DNA from: Pseudofrankia saprophytica
GTDB lineage: Bacteria; Actinomycetota; Actinomycetes; Frankiales; Frankiaceae
NCBI RefSeq assembly: GCF_000235425.2
Contig: NZ_KI912266.1
Span: forward strand, 1,457,900-1,521,899
Direction of reading: 5' to 3'
DNA: 64,000 nucleotides
Shown here: positions 35,532 to 44,280 of the stretch, piece after piece
How the letters are laid out: each line of letters opens with the position of its first letter
How positions within the stretch are numbered: the stretch's first letter is position 1
Translations under genes and position numbers: made by a program
Notes under the pieces: model-generated
What the model was told of the DNA's origin: nothing
The model's database searches: none
The model's input: the letters and a program-made list of their open reading frames with translations, nothing else

Positions 35532-36824
35532 ATGCGGGTGACGATCGTCAGCCAGTACTTCTGGCCTGAGCGGTTCCGGGTCAACGACCTCGCCGTTGGT
35601 CTGCGCGAGCGAGGCCACCGGGTGACGGTGCTGACCGGGCAGCCTGGCTACCCGGACCGGGAGGCGTTCGCGGGTCGCCGGCGCTCGGCCAGGGAATGGT
35701 ACGAGGGCGTCGAGGTGGTGCGGGTGCCGCTGGCCTCGCGCGGCGGCGGCGAGCCATGGCGTCTCGCGCTGAGCCACCTGTCCTTCGCGGCCAGCGCCAG
35801 CGTGCTGGGCGCGCCTCGGCTGCCACCGTCCGACGTGGTGCTCGTCTACCAGATCTCGCCGGTGACGCTGGTGCCAGCGCTGCTGCTGAGGCAGGTCCGG
35901 GGCACTCCGGTGGTGCTGTGGGTGCAGGACCTGTGGCCGTGGAGCCAGTACGCGACAGGCACGGTCCGCTCCGAACGGGTACTCACTCTGCTCGACTGGA
36001 CGGCGCGCGCCGGCTACCGGCGCTGCGCCCGGGTGCTCGGGCGGTCCGAGGACTTCCTGCCGCTGCTTCGTGAGGCCGCCATCCCGGCCGACCGGCTCGA
36101 CTACCTGCCGAACTGGGCGGAGAAGCACTACCGCCCCGTTCCGGCCGACCCGGAGGTCCGCCGCGCGGCCGGAATCCCCGACGGGTTCGTCGCGATGTGC
36201 GCCGGCAACCTCGGCGTCGGCCAGTCGCTGGAGACGCTGGTCGCGGCGGCCGATCGACTGCGAGGGGATCCTCATGGCGCGCGGGTGCGCTGGGTGGTCC
36301 TCGGCGACGGCCAGCGGGCTGGGTGGCTGGCGGACGAGGTGCGCAGAAGGGGCCTCGGTGACCGGGTCCACCTGCTGGGACGTGCCCCGCTCGAGCGGAC
36401 GCCGGAGTTGCTGGCACACGCGGACGTGCTGGTCACGACACTGCGCCGCGACCCCGTGTGGGCGCTGACGGTTCCGAGCCGGGTGCAGTCGTTCCTCGCC
36501 TGCGGCCGGCCGATGGTGTCATCGGCCGGCGGTGCGACGGCCCGTGTGGTCTCGGCGGCTGGCGGAATCGCGGTACCGGCCGAGGACCCGGTGGCGCTCG
36601 CGGGCGCGATCGCGAAGGTGGCGGCGCTAGGGCCAGCCGAGCGGGCGGCGATGGGTGCCGCCGCGCGGCGGTACTACGTGACCCATTACCAGCGGGCCGC
36701 CTTGCTCGACCGGGTCGAGCGGCATCTGCGCGCCGCCGCGGGTCTGTCGGCCGCGCCGGAGCGGGTGCCAGTCGGTGGGCCGGCCGTCGGCGCGAGCGCT
36801 GCCGTGCCGACCCTGAGCACGTGA
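35532..36824 (+). CDS. WbuB-like GT4 glycosyltransferase, copy 2
   Basis: 430 residues. Almost the same opening as the copy at 25399-26730 (MRVTIVSQYFWPERFRVND) and nearly the same blocks throughout, for example DRVHLLGRAPLER, SRVQSFLACGRP and RVERHLRAAA, so it is a clear paralogue. Differences are spread evenly, which speaks for an old duplication. It would add another residue of the amino-deoxy-L-sugar, or a related sugar, to the same polymer. ATG at 35532; stop overlaps the GTG of the PP2C gene (36821-36824). Confidence 0.88.
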   Translation: MRVTIVSQYFWPERFRVNDLAVGLRERGHRVTVLTGQPGYPDREAFAGRRRSAREWYEGVEVVRVPLASRGGGEPWRLALSHLSFAASASVLGAPRLPPSDVVLVYQISPVTLVPALLLRQVRGTPVVLWVQDLWPWSQYATGTVRSERVLTLLDWTARAGYRRCARVLGRSEDFLPLLREAAIPADRLDYLPNWAEKHYRPVPADPEVRRAAGIPDGFVAMCAGNLGVGQSLETLVAAADRLRGDPHGARVRWVVLGDGQRAGWLADEVRRRGLGDRVHLLGRAPLERTPELLAHADVLVTTLRRDPVWALTVPSRVQSFLACGRPMVSSAGGATARVVSAAGGIAVPAEDPVALAGAIAKVAALGPAERAAMGAAARRYYVTHYQRAALLDRVERHLRAAAGLSAAPERVPVGGPAVGASAAVPTLST

Positions 36825-37687
36825 CCGACGTGGCGGCCCGTCCCCCGCGCGCGGCGTCGACGGTCCGTTCGGTGCTGCTGCTGGGCCCGGACTATCCGAC
36901 CCGGCGCGAGACGGTCATCGCCGGCATTTCGGCGTGCGTCGACGGCATCGATGGCCCTCGGGGCGACCCGGCGGCACTCGGCGCGGCGCTGTCGGCCGGC
37001 TGGATGCCGAAGGCGGTGCCGTCCGTCGAGCCCAACGAGGACGGCGTCCTGCTGGCGGCCGGCCCCGGCGGGCTGCTGCTCGCGGTGGCGGACGGCCACG
37101 GCGGCTCGGCCGCCTCGACCGCGGCCCTGCGCGGGCTGGCCGCCGCGGCGGCCGACCTGCTCGCCACTCCAGCGGAAGGGGCCGCCGGTCGCGGCGGCGG
37201 CGCCCGACTCGTGCGCGCGCTCACCGCGGCCGCCGTGGACGGCGTGGCGGACGTCGCGGAGCCTGCGCGCACCGCGCTGGGCCTCGTGCTCGCCGTCGAC
37301 GAGTCGATCTTCTCGATCGGCTACGGTGACACGCTGACGGCGCTGGTGCGTCGAGGCCGCCCGCGGGTAATCAGCACGCCGTCCGAGTTCCTCGGCCCGG
37401 GTACCCGCGGGAGCGAGGATGAGGACCGGTCCGTCCAGCGCCGCCACCGGCGGCCGGGAGACGCCGTTCTGATCGTCTCCGACGGCGTGCCCGACTACCT
37501 GGGCCGTGCCTTCCCGGAAGTGGTGGGGGCCGTTCTGCGCGGCGACGGGCGGTCCGCTCCCGACGCTCCCGCGGTCGGCCGAGCCCTCGTCGGTCGGGCC
37601 GGGGCCGCCGGCGCCGGCGACAACATCACGGCGGCCGTACTGCTGCCCGCCGCGGCGCCGTCATGGCGGGCTCGCTGGCGCCGCTGA
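36821..37687 (+). CDS. PP2C-like Ser/Thr protein phosphatase
   Basis: 288 residues from GTG 36821. PP2C metal motifs: VADGHGG (89-95), VLIVSDGVPDYL and AGDNITAAVL near the end. The N-terminal first metal motif is less regular (PNEDGVLLAAGPGG, where RNEDA is common). It lacks a membrane segment. GTGA coupling to the glycosyltransferase places it in the polysaccharide operon next to the BY-kinase, so it may reverse Ser/Thr phosphorylation there; no tyrosine phosphatase is visible in the locus. Confidence 0.8.
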   Translation: MTDVAARPPRAASTVRSVLLLGPDYPTRRETVIAGISACVDGIDGPRGDPAALGAALSAGWMPKAVPSVEPNEDGVLLAAGPGGLLLAVADGHGGSAASTAALRGLAAAAADLLATPAEGAAGRGGGARLVRALTAAAVDGVADVAEPARTALGLVLAVDESIFSIGYGDTLTALVRRGRPRVISTPSEFLGPGTRGSEDEDRSVQRRHRRPGDAVLIVSDGVPDYLGRAFPEVVGAVLRGDGRSAPDAPAVGRALVGRAGAAGAGDNITAAVLLPAAAPSWRARWRR

Positions 37688-37882
37688 CGCGGCGTTCCGC
37701 TGTCTCGGTCGGGGCCGCGAACGTAACCGCGGGAACGTGGAACTAGGTGCGACACGCGCCCTACGGTGTGTAGAGCTTCCCTGGCCGCTGCTCGCTGGCT
37801 ACGGTCATTTCCGTCAGTATTTGAATGCGGTGCGTCAGCAGCAGGTCACAAGGCTGCCGCCTGCCAGACCAAGGAGCCCGCG

Positions 37883-38608
37883 ATGCGGACGGATCGGGTC
37901 AGGGCGCCGGCATGCCGGCGGCATGCCGGGGCGCCCCGCGCCGGAAGGGCGAAGGCCACCGCGGTAGCCGCGGTCGCACTCGGGCTGGTCGCGGTCGGGT
38001 CCGGGTGCGGCTCGACGATGGCCGGCGGCAGCTCCGCGACCGTGGCCGCGGGCTCGTCGGGAGCGGGCTCGCGAGGGCCGGCGCAATCCGTCGCCCCCTC
38101 GGCGTCCGGCCGGGGCGGTCCCGGCGTGCCGGCGGCCGTGGCCGGATCCAGTGCCGCGCCCGAGGAGGTAGCGGCCGCGGCCGTCTGCGCGGCAGGCGCC
38201 CTCACCGGCAAGTTCGACGACATCGAGGGCGCGGCCGGACAGGTATACGGAAAGCTGGTGCTCACCAACGCGAGCCCGGCCGCCTGCAAGCTGAGCGGCT
38301 TCCCCGGCGTCCGGTTCGCCGACGCCGGCGGGGCCGAGTTCGGTGCGCCGGCGGACCATGACGACTCCGGGCCCATGCCAGGGCCGGTCCTGCTGGCGCC
38401 GGGCGGCACGGCGACGGCTGTACTGCGCATCACCCAGCCGGGCATCCAGGAGGGCTGCCTCAGCTCGGACGTGACCAGGGAGGCGTCCGCCCTGGAGGTG
38501 ACACCTCCCGGCGGAGCGGGCACCGTATCGGTCGGACTGGCCGGTGGCGTCACAGCGTGCGTCTCCACCGACGTCCGCCAACTTCTGATCGGCCCCCTGA
38601 GCGCCTGA
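37883..38608 (+). CDS. DUF4232 secreted lipoprotein
   Basis: 241 residues. The N-terminus has Arg-rich positive residues, a hydrophobic stretch (ATAVAAVALGLVAVGSG) and Cys42 in GSGCGS, a lipobox-like site although the -3 position is Gly rather than Leu. A Ser/Gly/Ala-rich linker follows. The C-terminal half (about 110-241) matches DUF4232: GAAGQVYGKLVLTNAS, CKLSGFPGVRFAD and CLSSDVT with two paired cysteines. Function of the domain is unknown; extracellular, possibly cell-wall bound. ATG 37883 has AAGGAG at 37871-37876. Confidence 0.82.
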   Translation: MRTDRVRAPACRRHAGAPRAGRAKATAVAAVALGLVAVGSGCGSTMAGGSSATVAAGSSGAGSRGPAQSVAPSASGRGGPGVPAAVAGSSAAPEEVAAAAVCAAGALTGKFDDIEGAAGQVYGKLVLTNASPAACKLSGFPGVRFADAGGAEFGAPADHDDSGPMPGPVLLAPGGTATAVLRITQPGIQEGCLSSDVTREASALEVTPPGGAGTVSVGLAGGVTACVSTDVRQLLIGPLSA

Positions 38609-38721
38609 CGCCCGCCGCCGGGCCGCGTCCGCGCGACCTCGCGCCATTGCGTGAGTGATGGCGCAGCCGGCCAGGTCCTTGACCGGCTGGCGGGCCGGGC
38701 GCGGCACTGGAGGTCCGTTCG

Positions 38722-38766
38722 CCGGCGTTACCGGCGTTACCGGCCTTGCCGGAGTTGCCGGGAGTG
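38722..38766. repeat. 9-bp tandem repeat upstream of the methyltransferase
   Basis: Five units starting CCGG follow each other: CCGGCGTTA twice (38722-38739), then CCGGCCTTG, CCGGAGTTG and CCGGGAGTG. It lies in the noncoding stretch 38609-38869 and is likely a slippage-derived repeat. Confidence 0.6.
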
Positions 38767-38869
38767 CGGCGGCGGGCCGGCGAAACGCGCGACTTCTTCC
38801 TGGCGACGCCCTCCGCTGGTTTCCTGGTAAATCCTAGGGTTGCGGGGGCGGTGTACGGAGGGAGTCGTG

Positions 38870-39688
38870 ATGGACGAAGCGACGACAATTCCCGGAAGAA
38901 GTCCAAAGATGGCGGACGCGCTGGTGACACCGGGGTCACGGAATGCCCGGACGGCGGCTGCGTGGGTACCCACGCAGCCGAGGACCGGGCGGGCGGGTGA
39001 CCAGGCGCTCGTCACCACACACCGACTGCCGCGGGTGCGCGTGGTGGACCGCGACGAGTTCCTGCTCGGCGCGGCCGCCGGGCGGGCGGTGACCCATGTC
39101 GGGTTCGCCGACGCGACCATGCGCGACGTCGCACGCCGCGACGGCCGTTGGCTGCACGCCCGGCTGGCCGGCGTCGCGCGCGACCTGGTTGGTGTCGACA
39201 TCGACGTGGAGGGCGTCGCTGAGGCGAGGGCCGCGGGTTACGAGGCACATGCGATCGACTGCGGTGACCCGGCCGATGTCGCCAGGGCGGCGATCCGCCC
39301 GTCCGAGCTCGTCGTCGTCAGCGAGGTGATCGAGTACGTCGACAGCGTCGGGGCCTTCCTCGACGGCCTGCGTGCTCTGACCACACCTGACGGGACGATG
39401 GTCGTCACCACGTCGAACGCATTCCGGCTGATGAATCTCGCCGCCACACTGACCGGCCGCGAGCTGGCGCATCCAGGACACGTCTCCCGTTATTCGTGGT
39501 ACACGCTCGTCAGCGTTCTGGAAAGGCATTCATGGCAGGTCGTCGCCTTCCACCCCTATGAGGATTCCGAGCGAGAGATGCCCGGCCGCGCGCGCACCGC
39601 ACTGGCGGCCGAACGTGCCGCCAGGCTGTTCGCGCCCTTCCTCGCGAGCGGACTGATAGCCGTCTGCCGCCAGGCCCCCACCGGCTGA
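38870..39688 (+). CDS. Class I SAM-dependent methyltransferase (divergent)
   Basis: 272 residues. A SAM fold is suggested by VTHVGFADATM (near 74), DLVGVDIDVEGVAEARAAGYE and ELVVVSEVIEYVDSVGAFLDGLRAL, with motif I degenerate (VGFAD in place of GxGxG). It resembles the methyltransferases that sit at the edges of sugar gene clusters. ATG at 38870 has ACGGAGGGAG eight bases upstream. The first 50 residues vary freely. It may modify a glycan or lipid; the substrate is unknown. Confidence 0.75.
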   Translation: MDEATTIPGRSPKMADALVTPGSRNARTAAAWVPTQPRTGRAGDQALVTTHRLPRVRVVDRDEFLLGAAAGRAVTHVGFADATMRDVARRDGRWLHARLAGVARDLVGVDIDVEGVAEARAAGYEAHAIDCGDPADVARAAIRPSELVVVSEVIEYVDSVGAFLDGLRALTTPDGTMVVTTSNAFRLMNLAATLTGRELAHPGHVSRYSWYTLVSVLERHSWQVVAFHPYEDSEREMPGRARTALAAERAARLFAPFLASGLIAVCRQAPTG

Positions 39689-40020
39689 CGGTGGATGGCG
39701 GGGGTCGACGGCGGGGCGGGGGCCGGCGGCGGGCCGGCGCGGTGAGCAACAGCGTCACATGTCCTGCTCGCCGCGGGTCCGCGTTCCTCTCGCGCGACCG
39801 GGGGTGTTGCCGCCGCCCCGGCGACCGGTTGGGCTCGCGGCGGTCCCGATGGCCGCGCGGCGAGGTTTCCCCGCCCGACCGGCACCGGGACCGGAGGAGT
39901 CCGCCACGCGTTCTGCCGGGCGGTGCGACCGGACGGCCTCGTGTCGGCGACCATGGAGGTGTGGGGCCCAGACACAGTGACGACCAGGACCCGGCCCGCG
40001 TCGACCCGGCCGGCCGCGGC

Positions 40021-40452
40021 ATGCTGTCCGCGTTGGTCGCCCTCGTGCGGGACACCCGTGGCGACGAGTCGACGCCGATCCGGTACATCCAGTGCGACAC
40101 GTGCGGGGGTCCTACGCCGCATCACGCCGAGGTCCAGATCTTCTCCGCGACCTTCCGGGACCCCACGTTCGTCGCGTCGCCGCCCGAGGTGGTCTGCGGC
40201 ATCTGCGCCTCGGTCCACCCACGCGTCGTCGACGACGAGCCGCCGCTCGGCACCGAGCTGACCTGCGCCGCCCGTGGCCCACGCCCCTGGCCGGTGAGCC
40301 GGTTCGTCCCCGACCGCTGGCTCGCGCACCGCTGGCTCGGCGCCTGCGCCCACCGCTTCTCCGCCCCGGCGGCCGCCGCCACGGTGGTCTGCCCCCGTTG
40401 CGCCACCACCCAGCCCGGCCCCGCCGCCCGCCCCGCGCGCGACCACCTCTGA
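40021..40452 (+). CDS. Hypothetical protein with zinc-ribbon cysteines
   Basis: About 143 residues. Three Cys pairs are visible: CDTCGG, CGIC and CPRC, spaced as in zinc ribbons, so it probably binds zinc. I do not recognise the family. A start at GTG 39961 would add 20 residues; the ATG at 40021 begins exactly before LSALVALVRDTRG and is preferred. The frame extends back to 39691, but that part is Arg/Gly-rich and lacks protein character. Convergent with the GNAT gene. Confidence 0.55.
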   Translation: MLSALVALVRDTRGDESTPIRYIQCDTCGGPTPHHAEVQIFSATFRDPTFVASPPEVVCGICASVHPRVVDDEPPLGTELTCAARGPRPWPVSRFVPDRWLAHRWLGACAHRFSAPAAAATVVCPRCATTQPGPAARPARDHL

Positions 40453-40555
40453 TCCTCGCCAGGCTCGCTGGCCGCAACGCCGCGGTCGACAGACGGTGTC
40501 GGGGAGCGGACGACCGGGGGAAGACCGGGGACCGGAAGACCGGGCCGCGCGACGA

Positions 40556-41068
40556 TCACGGCACCCCGCTGTTCCGGTCCTCTGGCCGGGGCAGGAAGTA
40601 GACGGTTGTGGGGCGGTCGAACAGCGTGTCCTCGCGAAGGGGCCGGAAGCCGAGGCGTTCGGCGACGCGGATCGACCGGGTGTTCGCCGGCCTGATCATC
40701 GCCGTGAAGTAACGATCAGTCAGGTTGCGGAAGCCCCAGTCGAGCCAGGCGCCGGCCGCCTCGGTCGCGTAGCCGTGGCCCCAGCGGTCGGGCCGCAGGG
40801 TCCAGGCGATCTCCACCTCGTCGAAGGACTCCCAGTACCGCAGGCCGGACACACCGATGAAGTCCCCGGTCGTCCTGAGCTCGACCGCGCAGCGTCCGTG
40901 GCCCCGCTCGGCCCACCCCTGCTCGACCGCCGTCAGCCGGTCCAGCGCCTCCGAGCGGGAGTAGGAACCGAGGAAACGGCTCACCTCGTCATGGGCGTGG
41001 AGGCCGACGTAGGCGTCCACGTCGTCGACCCGCAGCGGGCGCAGCAGTAGCCGTTCGGTCTCGATCAC
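40556..41068 (-). CDS. GNAT acetyltransferase (RimJ/RimL-like)
   Basis: 170 residues. IETERLLLRPLRVDDVDAY at the start, then FIGVSGLRYWESFDEVEIAWTLRPDRWGHGYATEA and ANTRSIRVAERLGFR: this is the GNAT fold with the acetyl-CoA site RWGHGYATEA. It resembles RimJ/RimL-type enzymes that acetylate protein N-termini or small amines. GTG 41068 gives a 4-bp overlap (GTGA) with the YjbR gene; the ATG at 41089 is an alternative that overlaps it by 25 bases. Confidence 0.85.
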   Translation of the reverse strand: MIETERLLLRPLRVDDVDAYVGLHAHDEVSRFLGSYSRSEALDRLTAVEQGWAERGHGRCAVELRTTGDFIGVSGLRYWESFDEVEIAWTLRPDRWGHGYATEAAGAWLDWGFRNLTDRYFTAMIRPANTRSIRVAERLGFRPLREDTLFDRPTTVYFLPRPEDRNSGVP

Positions 41069-41475
41069 GTCGCGTCGGGTGGTGCCCACGCGGTGGGCGG
41101 GTCAGGCAGTCGTTCCGGCAGCTCGGCGAGCAGACGCCTGGGGGCCACGGCCCGGTAGGCGTCGAGGATGATCTCGGTCATCTCGGCCCAGTCGACCGGG
41201 GTGTCGACGTACACGCCAAGCCAGCCGCGGTGGCCGACGTAGGGCGGGCGGAAGAACCGGCCCGGATCCTCGCCGATCAGCTCGGCGGCGGTGCCGGGCG
41301 GGGCGGCGCACCAGAAGGCCAGGCGCTTGCCGTGGTGCTCGCCGACGAAGCTGACGAACGTCTTCTTGTCCCGGATGAACCAGGTCGGCGAGCTGTGGCT
41401 CGGCCGTTCCGTCACTTCGGGCAGCGCGAGGCAGACGCGGCGCAGCTCCGTCAGTGGGTCCCGATCGTCGACCAT
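41065..41475 (-). CDS. MmcQ/YjbR family protein
   Basis: 136 residues. LTELRRVCLALPEVTERPSHSSPTWFIRDKKTFVSF is the standard opening of the YjbR/MmcQ fold, followed by PYVGHRGWLGVYVDTPVDWAEMTEIILDAYRAVAPRRL. The family is small and soluble, often listed as DNA-binding-like, with unknown biochemical function. It starts at ATG 41473-41475 and is followed by the GNAT gene in the same frame of transcription. Confidence 0.85.
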   Translation of the reverse strand: MVDDRDPLTELRRVCLALPEVTERPSHSSPTWFIRDKKTFVSFVGEHHGKRLAFWCAAPPGTAAELIGEDPGRFFRPPYVGHRGWLGVYVDTPVDWAEMTEIILDAYRAVAPRRLLAELPERLPDPPTAWAPPDAT

Positions 41476-41539
41476 GTTTCGATTCTCGCCAGAAGCCCGA
41501 CCAATCCCAAACCGCCGGGCGGCGCCGAGCCGCGGCGGC

Positions 41540-42670
41540 TCACCTGGCGGCGGCCAGCTGGGCCGCCGCGGCGGCGAGCCATCGCTCGGGTTCGGCGACC
41601 GCGGCGGGAACACCGCGGGCCAGCGTGGCGATCGCGACGGCGGCGTCGACGCCTGGCGGTGACGGCGCGCCCAACTGGCCGGCGACGAGCAGGACCGGCA
41701 CCGGGCCGGCCTCGCCGCCGCGGGCGGCGGCGAGGCGCAGAACCCCGCCGACGACCTTGCCCGACAGCGAGGTCGCGTCGAAGCGACCCTCGCCGGTGAT
41801 GACGAGGTCGGCGTCCGTCAGCACGGCGGGCAGCCCGGCGTGCTCGGCCACCGTCGCGGCGCCGGGGACGAGCCGGGCGCCCCATGCGGCGGCCAGACCG
41901 TAGCCGGTGCCGCCGGCGGCACCGGCGCCCGGCGCGTCAGGCTCGCCGCCGAGCAGCGCGGCCAGCCGGCGCAGGCCGTCGTCGAGCAGGGGTACGTCGT
42001 CGGGGCTCGCCCCCTTCTGCGGGCCGAAGACGGCCGCGGCCCCACGAGGGCCGCACAGGGGCGCGTCGACGTCGGTCAGGCAGAGCACGCCGCCGGGCGG
42101 TGCGGGGCGCAGCCCGCGCGAGTCCACGGACGCGAGCCGAGCGAGCGACCCGCCACCCGGCCGCAGGGGAACGCCCGCGTCGTCGAGAAAGCGGGCGCCG
42201 AGGGCCGTCAGGGCCCCGGTGCCGCCGTCGGTCGACGCGGAGCCCCCGAGCGTGACGATGATCTGGCGGGTCGCCGGATCGTCGAGCGCCACGGCGAGCA
42301 ACTGGCCGAGGCCGACGGTGTGCGCGCCGAGCGGGTCCCGCCGGGCGCCGAGAAGTGGCAGGCCGCTGCCGCTGGCGAGCTCGACGACGGCCGTCCCGTT
42401 CGGCAGCGCGAGCCACTCGGCGTCGACCAGGCGGGTGTCCTGGGCGCCATCGGGGCCGGTGACCTTGACGGCCCGGCGGCACGCGCCGGGCACGGCTGCG
42501 GCGAACACGTCGAGGGTGCCCTCCCCGCCGTCGGCGATGGGCAGTCTGACGACCTCGTCATCGGGCCGCACCGACAGCCAGCCGTCCGCCAGCGCCGCCG
42601 CCACCCGGTTGGCCGCGAGCGACCCCTTGAACGAGTCCGGCGCGATCACGACCTTCAGCCGACCAGTCAT
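41540..42670 (-). CDS. Glycerate kinase (GlxK type I)
   Basis: 376 residues. VVIAPDSFKGSLAANRVAAALADG, PIADGGEGT, TLGGSASTDGGTGAL and ITGEGRFDATSLSGKVV are the main motifs of the type I glycerate kinase family, converting D-glycerate and ATP to 2-phosphoglycerate (the Escherichia coli type) in glycolate and serine use. Start ATG 42668-42670. Its upstream side is a 630-base repeat block before the adenosine deaminase gene, which reads in the same direction. Confidence 0.88.
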   Translation of the reverse strand: MTGRLKVVIAPDSFKGSLAANRVAAALADGWLSVRPDDEVVRLPIADGGEGTLDVFAAAVPGACRRAVKVTGPDGAQDTRLVDAEWLALPNGTAVVELASGSGLPLLGARRDPLGAHTVGLGQLLAVALDDPATRQIIVTLGGSASTDGGTGALTALGARFLDDAGVPLRPGGGSLARLASVDSRGLRPAPPGGVLCLTDVDAPLCGPRGAAAVFGPQKGASPDDVPLLDDGLRRLAALLGGEPDAPGAGAAGGTGYGLAAAWGARLVPGAATVAEHAGLPAVLTDADLVITGEGRFDATSLSGKVVGGVLRLAAARGGEAGPVPVLLVAGQLGAPSPPGVDAAVAIATLARGVPAAVAEPERWLAAAAAQLAAAR

Positions 42671-42680
42671 GCTGTAATTC

Positions 42681-42876
42681 TGGTTCGCTCCGTGCGGGCA
42701 CGGCGCTCCGGCCCCGTACTCGCTTCGCTCCCACGGGACCTCCGCGCCGTGTCCTCCTCCGCTCACGTGCGCTGCGGCGACCTCCGCTGCGGCCCAACCA
42801 CTTCGCTGCGCTCGTGGCCGGGCCTCCGCGGAGGCGCGCCTCCGCGCCGCACGGTCACCCGCCGCTGTGACGTCAC
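42681..42876 (-). repeat. Copy A of a 196-bp interspersed repeat
   Basis: Reads TGGTTCGCTCCGTGCGGGC at its start and ends at GACGTCAC; it is the reverse complement of copies B and C with few changes. It contains GGAGGCGCGCCTCC, a 14-bp palindrome, and CCTCCGCGGAGG, a 12-bp palindrome. It lies just upstream of the glycerate kinase start. Confidence 0.85.
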
Positions 42877-42880
42877 TAAC

Positions 42881-43029
42881 CGAAATCACAGCGCTCGTAT
42901 GGGCACTTCGCTTCGCTCGTGGGCCGGGCCTCCGCGGAGGCGCGCCTTCGTGCCAGCTCGGTGGCGTGCCGCTGTGCCGTCACCACCCGAAATCACAGCG
43001 CTCGTATGGGCACTTCGCTTCGCTCGTGG
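42881..43029. repeat. 42-bp direct repeat pair
   Basis: A 42-base stretch beginning CGAAATCACAGCGCTCG occurs at 42881-42922 and again at 42988-43029. Between them lies a second partial copy of the GCC-rich palindrome of the neighbouring 196-bp element, so the region is built of nested repeats between copies A and B. Confidence 0.85.
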
Positions 43030-43101
43030 CGGTCTTCGCGCCTGTTCAGCCACCTCACGAGCGCAGCGAAGTGGCCTTACGGACGAGCCTGCTCCGGGTG
43101 C

Positions 43102-43299
43102 GTGACGTTCGGCGTTAGGTGACCGTGCGGCGCGGAGGCGCGCCTCCGCGGAGGCCCGGCCACGGAGCGAAGCGAACGTGGTTGGGCCGCAGCGGAGGTC
43201 GCCGGAGCGCCCGTGAGCGGAGGAGGACGGCGCGCGGAGGTCCCGTCCGCCGCGAAGCAAGGACGGGGCCGGAGCGCGCCGCCCGCACGGAGCGAACCA
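43102..43299 (+). repeat. Copy B of the 196-bp interspersed repeat
   Basis: Inverted relative to copy A; starts GTGACGTTCGGCG and ends at GGAGCGAACCA, right at the stop codon of the adenosine deaminase-like gene (43300-43302). A and B form a 620-bp palindromic arrangement with the 42-bp repeats between them. Confidence 0.85.
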
Positions 43300-44277
43300 T
43301 CAACACAGCCAGGCATCGATGCCGGCGAGGGCGCGCGCCTGGACGTCGGCGGGGGCGGCGCCGCCGGTGATCGAGCTGCGGGCACAGGTGGCGAGCTGCT
43401 CGTCGGTCAGGGCGAACGCCTCGCGACACAGCTCGTACTCCTGTAGGCAGCTCGGCCCGAAGATGAGCGGGTCGTCGGCGTTGATCGAGCAGCGCACGCC
43501 GGCGGCGAGCAACGCGGGGAGCGGGTGCTCGGCCAGCGACGGCACCACGGACAGCTGCACATTCGAGGTAGGGCAGACGTCGAGCGTCGTTCCCCGCTGC
43601 GCGAGGACCTCGACCAGCGCCGGGTCCTCGATCGCACGGATGCCGTGCTGGACCCGGTCGGCGTCCAGGATGTCGATGGCGCTGCGCACGGACGCCGGCC
43701 CGTCGAGCTCGCCGGCGTGTGGGGTGGACAGCAGCCCGGCGTCCTTCGCGTAGCGGAACGCGTCGACGTACGGCTCCGGCGGGTAGCCGTTCTCGTCGTT
43801 GTGCAGTCCGAGCGCGACGATGCCGGCGTCCCGGAAGCGAACGGCCGTCTTGGCGACCTCCACCCCGTGCTCGGGGGTGTCCAGGACCCGGTCGACGGCC
43901 GCCATCCAGCGCACCGTCACGCCGTGGCGGGCGCCGGCTTCCTCGCCGCGGGTGAGCACGGTCTCCCAGGCCGCCTCGGCGGAGGCGAAGATCTGCAGAT
44001 ACGGGTACGGGTAGAAGCTCGGCTCCAGGTAGACGATGCCCTCGCTAGCGGCATCCTCGACCATCTCGTCGACGAGCCGCTCGAAGTCGGCCACCTCCCG
44101 AAAAATCGGCAGGATGCCCCCGACTACCTCGCCAAAGCCGCCGAACTCCGTGAAACCGGTGGTCCGGGGTGTTGGCATGCCATTGCGCGCGGCGAGCTCG
44201 GCAAGTGTCGACGGACGCATGCCGAGCTCGAAGTGCAGATGCAGATGCCCCTTGGGCAGGTCGCGCAGTTCTCGCAT
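43300..44277 (-). CDS. Adenosine/adenine deaminase family protein
   Basis: 325 residues. Metal ligands are seen in HLHLHFEL near residue 11, HAGE mid-protein, and [14 protein letters not shown] near the end, the zinc-dependent amidohydrolase pattern of Add. The first block is HLHFELG where HLHLEG is usual, and the middle HNDENG region is looser, so the substrate may be a purine nucleoside analogue, adenine or a related amine. It could serve purine salvage by deaminating adenosine to inosine. ATG 44277 has GAGG eight bases upstream; GTG 44280 is the alternative. Confidence 0.82.
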   Translation of the reverse strand: MRELRDLPKGHLHLHFELGMRPSTLAELAARNGMPTPRTTGFTEFGGFGEVVGGILPIFREVADFERLVDEMVEDAASEGIVYLEPSFYPYPYLQIFASAEAAWETVLTRGEEAGARHGVTVRWMAAVDRVLDTPEHGVEVAKTAVRFRDAGIVALGLHNDENGYPPEPYVDAFRYAKDAGLLSTPHAGELDGPASVRSAIDILDADRVQHGIRAIEDPALVEVLAQRGTTLDVCPTSNVQLSVVPSLAEHPLPALLAAGVRCSINADDPLIFGPSCLQEYELCREAFALTDEQLATCARSSITGGAAPADVQARALAGIDAWLC

Positions 44278-44280
44278 CAC

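Noticed and set aside
33822..36419. Open frame of 865 codons on the minus strand opposite the BY-kinase and glycosyltransferase
   Set aside because: Its sequence lacks hydrophobic cores or motifs; the plus-strand genes have Walker and GT motifs.
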